Part shown: piece by piece, positions 5,865 through 7,517 of the stretch
Layout: each line of letters starts with the position of its first letter
How positions within the stretch are numbered: the first letter of the stretch is position 1
NCBI GenBank assembly: GCA_005791325.1
Contig: SXXA01000028.1
Location: forward strand, 1 to 7,517
DNA: 7,517 nucleotides
Direction: 5' to 3'
From: Actinomycetota bacterium
GTDB taxonomy: Bacteria; Margulisbacteria; Marinamargulisbacteria; SXXA01
Made by a program: the position numbers and the translations under genes
Notes under the pieces: model-generated
What the model saw: the letters and a program-made list of their open reading frames with translations, nothing else
Databases searched by the model: none
Told to the model about the DNA's origin: nothing

Positions 5865-6896
5865 TTAATCCGAAAATAGGACTTTTTTCAAAACTTCAAT
5901 TTCGTCTAGGGCTTTGCCCGTGCCCAATGCCACACACTCCAAGGGATCTTTGGCTATGTGAACCCGAATGGCGGTTTCATTTTGAATATGCAAATCCAAG
6001 CCACGTAACAAAGCACCCCCGCCCGCCAAGGTAATCCCAAGGTCCATAATATCCGATGATAATTCGGGGGGTGTTTTTTCAAGTGTGGTTTTGATCCCTT
6101 CTACAATAATACGAACGGGATCTCGCAGGGCTTCTCTGATTTCTTGACTGGTAATGGTTAAGGTTTTAGGTAAACCCGACACCAAATCTCGGCCCCGGAT
6201 GTCCATGCTGGTTTCCACTTCCAATTCTGACGCCGATCCCAATCGAATCTTAATTTCTTCTGCTGTTCTTTCCCCAATTAACAATCGATAATTTTCACGA
6301 CAATGGGCAATAATCGCCTCATCCATTTCATCCCCTGCCACCCGTATCGACTTGGCTACCACAATACCGCCCAACGAGATAACCGCAACCTCAGTGGTGC
6401 CCCCTCCAATATCCACAATCATGGAGCCGGTCGGTTCAGACACGGGTAAATCCGCCCCAATGGCAGCCGCCATGGGCTCTTCAATTAAGTAGGCCTCTCG
6501 TGCACCAGCATTATAAGTTGCATCCAAAACCGCCCGCTTTTCAACCCCTGTAATACCAGATGGCACCCCCACAATAATACGGGGTTTATTAAACCAACGA
6601 CTGGGTGCCGCTTTTTTAATAAAATACTTTAACATGGTCTCCGTCACATCAAAATCAGCAATGACCCCATCGCGCAAAGGGCGAACGGCCACCACATTAC
6701 CGGGGGTTCGACCAATCATTTTTTTCGCTTCATCCCCCACCGCCAAAACGGTGCTTTTTTGGGTATCAATGGCCACCACCGATGGCTCTTGAATCATCAC
6801 ACCGACCCCTTGCGCAAACACAAGGGTGTTAGCGGTGCCCAAATCAATCCCCAAATCAGAATGAAAATTAGATAATATTCGGGATAAAAAACCCAT
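5865..6896 (-). CDS. mreB: Rod-shape-determining actin homologue MreB
   Basis: 343 residues, the normal length. MreB forms membrane-bound ATP-dependent filaments that steer lateral cell-wall synthesis. The N-terminus [12 protein letters not shown] can form the membrane-binding amphipathic helix. Actin-fold motifs: phosphate-1 [11 protein letters not shown] (14-24), EPSVVAID (37-44), [20 protein letters not shown] (64-83), [15 protein letters not shown] (109-123), [11 protein letters not shown] (137-147, with the hydrolysis-associated Glu), phosphate-2 [10 protein letters not shown] (161-170), and adenosine motif [10 protein letters not shown] (290-299). The start at ATG 6896 is chosen because GAGGAG is eight bases upstream; an in-frame GTG at 6905 overlaps that site. 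It is followed after eight bases by a GspE-type ATPase instead of the usual mreC and mreD. A 105-base non-coding stretch separates it from the gene before it, so a promoter may lie there. Confidence 0.97.
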   Translation of the reverse strand: MGFLSRILSNFHSDLGIDLGTANTLVFAQGVGVMIQEPSVVAIDTQKSTVLAVGDEAKKMIGRTPGNVVAVRPLRDGVIADFDVTETMLKYFIKKAAPSRWFNKPRIIVGVPSGITGVEKRAVLDATYNAGAREAYLIEEPMAAAIGADLPVSEPTGSMIVDIGGGTTEVAVISLGGIVVAKSIRVAGDEMDEAIIAHCRENYRLLIGERTAEEIKIRLGSASELEVETSMDIRGRDLVSGLPKTLTITSQEIREALRDPVRIIVEGIKTTLEKTPPELSSDIMDLGITLAGGGALLRGLDLHIQNETAIRVHIAKDPLECVALGTGKALDEIEVLKKVLFSD

Positions 6897-6904
6897 ACGT
6901 ATCA

Positions 6905-6910
6905 CTCCTC
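6905..6910 (-). promoter_or_regulatory. Shine-Dalgarno site of mreB
   Basis: GAGGAG on the minus strand, eight bases before ATG 6896. It overlaps the alternative in-frame GTG at 6905 and so rules that start out as the main one. Confidence 0.8.
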
Positions 6911-7015
6911 AATCAATCCTTCACAATACCAACTTGCATCGTAACATAAGACCCCCTCAAATCATACCCAACAACAACCCGTCCCCCCCATCCTATTTGT
7001 AAATGTCTATGAATC
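6911..7015 (-). promoter_or_regulatory. Leader/upstream region of mreB, promoter not resolved
   Basis: 105 bases between the unknown gene and the mreB ribosome site. On the minus strand it holds a TTTACA box, a run of seven G (6983-6989), a GTTGTTGTTG triplet repeat and a TATGAT box. The TTTACA and TATGAT boxes are 31 bases apart, too far to form one promoter. No hairpin with a T run, and so no intrinsic terminator for the preceding gene, is apparent. A promoter is expected here from the layout, but I cannot place it. Confidence 0.3.
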
Positions 7016-7517
7016 TCAACCCTCCCATTTTAAGGAATGATGGATGGGGGGCATAATCCAGTGTGTTGGGCCCAATCCAGCCTGATCCCATTCTTGTGCC
7101 AACTCAATACAATGAAACTCTTTTAAAAAAAAGGCCGCGCCACGACCCCGATGGGCCAAATCATACATTTTTAATAATGGGTATTGATTGAGTGACAATC
7201 CATTGGCAACCGCATTCTCCAACTGACAACGGGCCATCCATCGATGATGCCATTCAATCACGCCCGCCTGAATGCGTTGAATTTGGGTATGGCAATACGT
7301 TTCAGATTGAATTCGTTCGGTTAAAAATTGAATGGAATGGTCAGACTCATCTCCCACTAGTCTTTCCGTCATCTCGATAAGCACATCAGCATGATCCCGT
7401 ATGGCGTAATGGGCATGCTGATACGCCTCAAAATACATCGTCAAATGGGCCCGCAACCCATACTCATCAGGCAAGTAGGGGAATAACACCGCACTTACAG
7501 CCAACCAACCTGACACA
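7016..7517 (-). CDS. Unrecognised protein, C-terminal part
   Basis: The frame is open from a TGA at 7016-7018 to the right edge and gives about 166 residues. A GTG at 7516 is the first possible start inside the window, but with only one base before it the true start is probably outside. The visible part is hydrophilic after its first dozen or so residues, with likely long helices (about 20-50, 55-85 and 115-145). It is rich in His (around EAYQHAHYAIRDHAD and EWHHRW), Trp and Gln, with three scattered Cys and no CxxC pair. No transmembrane segment, signal or catalytic motif is convincing. The end, HSLKWEG, is followed by 105 non-coding bases before the mreB ribosome site. I do not recognise the family and offer no function. 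Codon use and G-rich coding strand match the neighbouring genes, so it does not look foreign. Confidence 0.65.
   Translation of the reverse strand, partial: VSGWLAVSAVLFPYLPDEYGLRAHLTMYFEAYQHAHYAIRDHADVLIEMTERLVGDESDHSIQFLTERIQSETYCHTQIQRIQAGVIEWHHRWMARCQLENAVANGLSLNQYPLLKMYDLAHRGRGAAFFLKEFHCIELAQEWDQAGLGPTHWIMPPIHHSLKWEG

Noticed and set aside
6940..7000. TTTACA and TATGAT boxes upstream of mreB as a promoter pair
   Set aside because: On the minus strand they are 31 bases apart, far outside normal 16-18 base spacing, and no better partner is present for either.
7016..7517. Ferritin-like or metal-binding role for the His-rich protein
   Set aside because: The Glu and His residues do not form a repeated ExxH pattern; spacing is irregular and the N-terminus is missing.
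1..7517. Mobile element, CRISPR array, tRNA or rRNA
   Set aside because: No transposase or integrase motifs, terminal inverted repeats, spaced direct repeats or tRNA-like cloverleaf were seen; nearly all sequence is accounted for by housekeeping-type genes.

Overview
The window is about 7.5 kb of very compact bacterial chromosome carrying eight protein genes, two of them cut by the window edges. There is no sign of mobile DNA, CRISPR, rRNA or tRNA. The phylum cannot be fixed from this sequence. MreB points to a rod-shaped or otherwise non-coccoid bacterium. A GspE-family ATPase points to a type IV pilus, competence or secretion machine. Proteins are rich in His, Trp, Gln, Thr and Pro. Coding sequence on the minus strand is visibly G-rich (GGG, GTG, TTG codons), and the single plus-strand gene is C-rich, which suggests that the minus strand is the replication leading strand.

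Left block, positions 1 to about 2790, all on the minus strand. Reading in the direction of transcription, the genes are a transaldolase, a GlmU-like left-handed beta-helix protein, and the first two thirds of glucose-6-phosphate isomerase (pgi), which continues past base 1. The three genes overlap (TAATG, then a 10-base overlap) and look like one operon driven from about 2760-2790. The two recognisable enzymes meet at fructose-6-phosphate: transaldolase makes or consumes it, and Pgi interconverts it with glucose-6-phosphate. The beta-helix protein plausibly acts on a sugar derivative from the same pool.

Middle, 2709-3727. A divergent intergenic region with promoter-like elements on both strands, then one plus-strand gene for an exported protein of unknown function. 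It most likely starts at a TTG behind a strong Shine-Dalgarno site. Its stop codon interlocks with that of the converging operon: both TAG stops lie in one CTAG.

Right block, 3724-7517, all on the minus strand. In transcription order: the end of an unrecognised gene, a 105-base gap, mreB, a ComGA/PilB-like ATPase, a TsaC/YrdC/Sua5-type tRNA-modification enzyme, and an LplA/LipM-type lipoate-metabolism protein. The last four are separated by 8 bases or less, or overlap by up to 31 bases, so they are probably one transcript joining unrelated housekeeping functions. mreC and mreD do not follow mreB.

I see no clear new multi-gene system. The points most worth a second look are the GlmU-like protein without a pyrophosphorylase signature, the LplA-family protein with a LipM-type Cys/Lys pair but a degraded neighbouring motif, the short GspE-type ATPase behind mreB with a run of eight G at its start codon, and the unknown exported protein.
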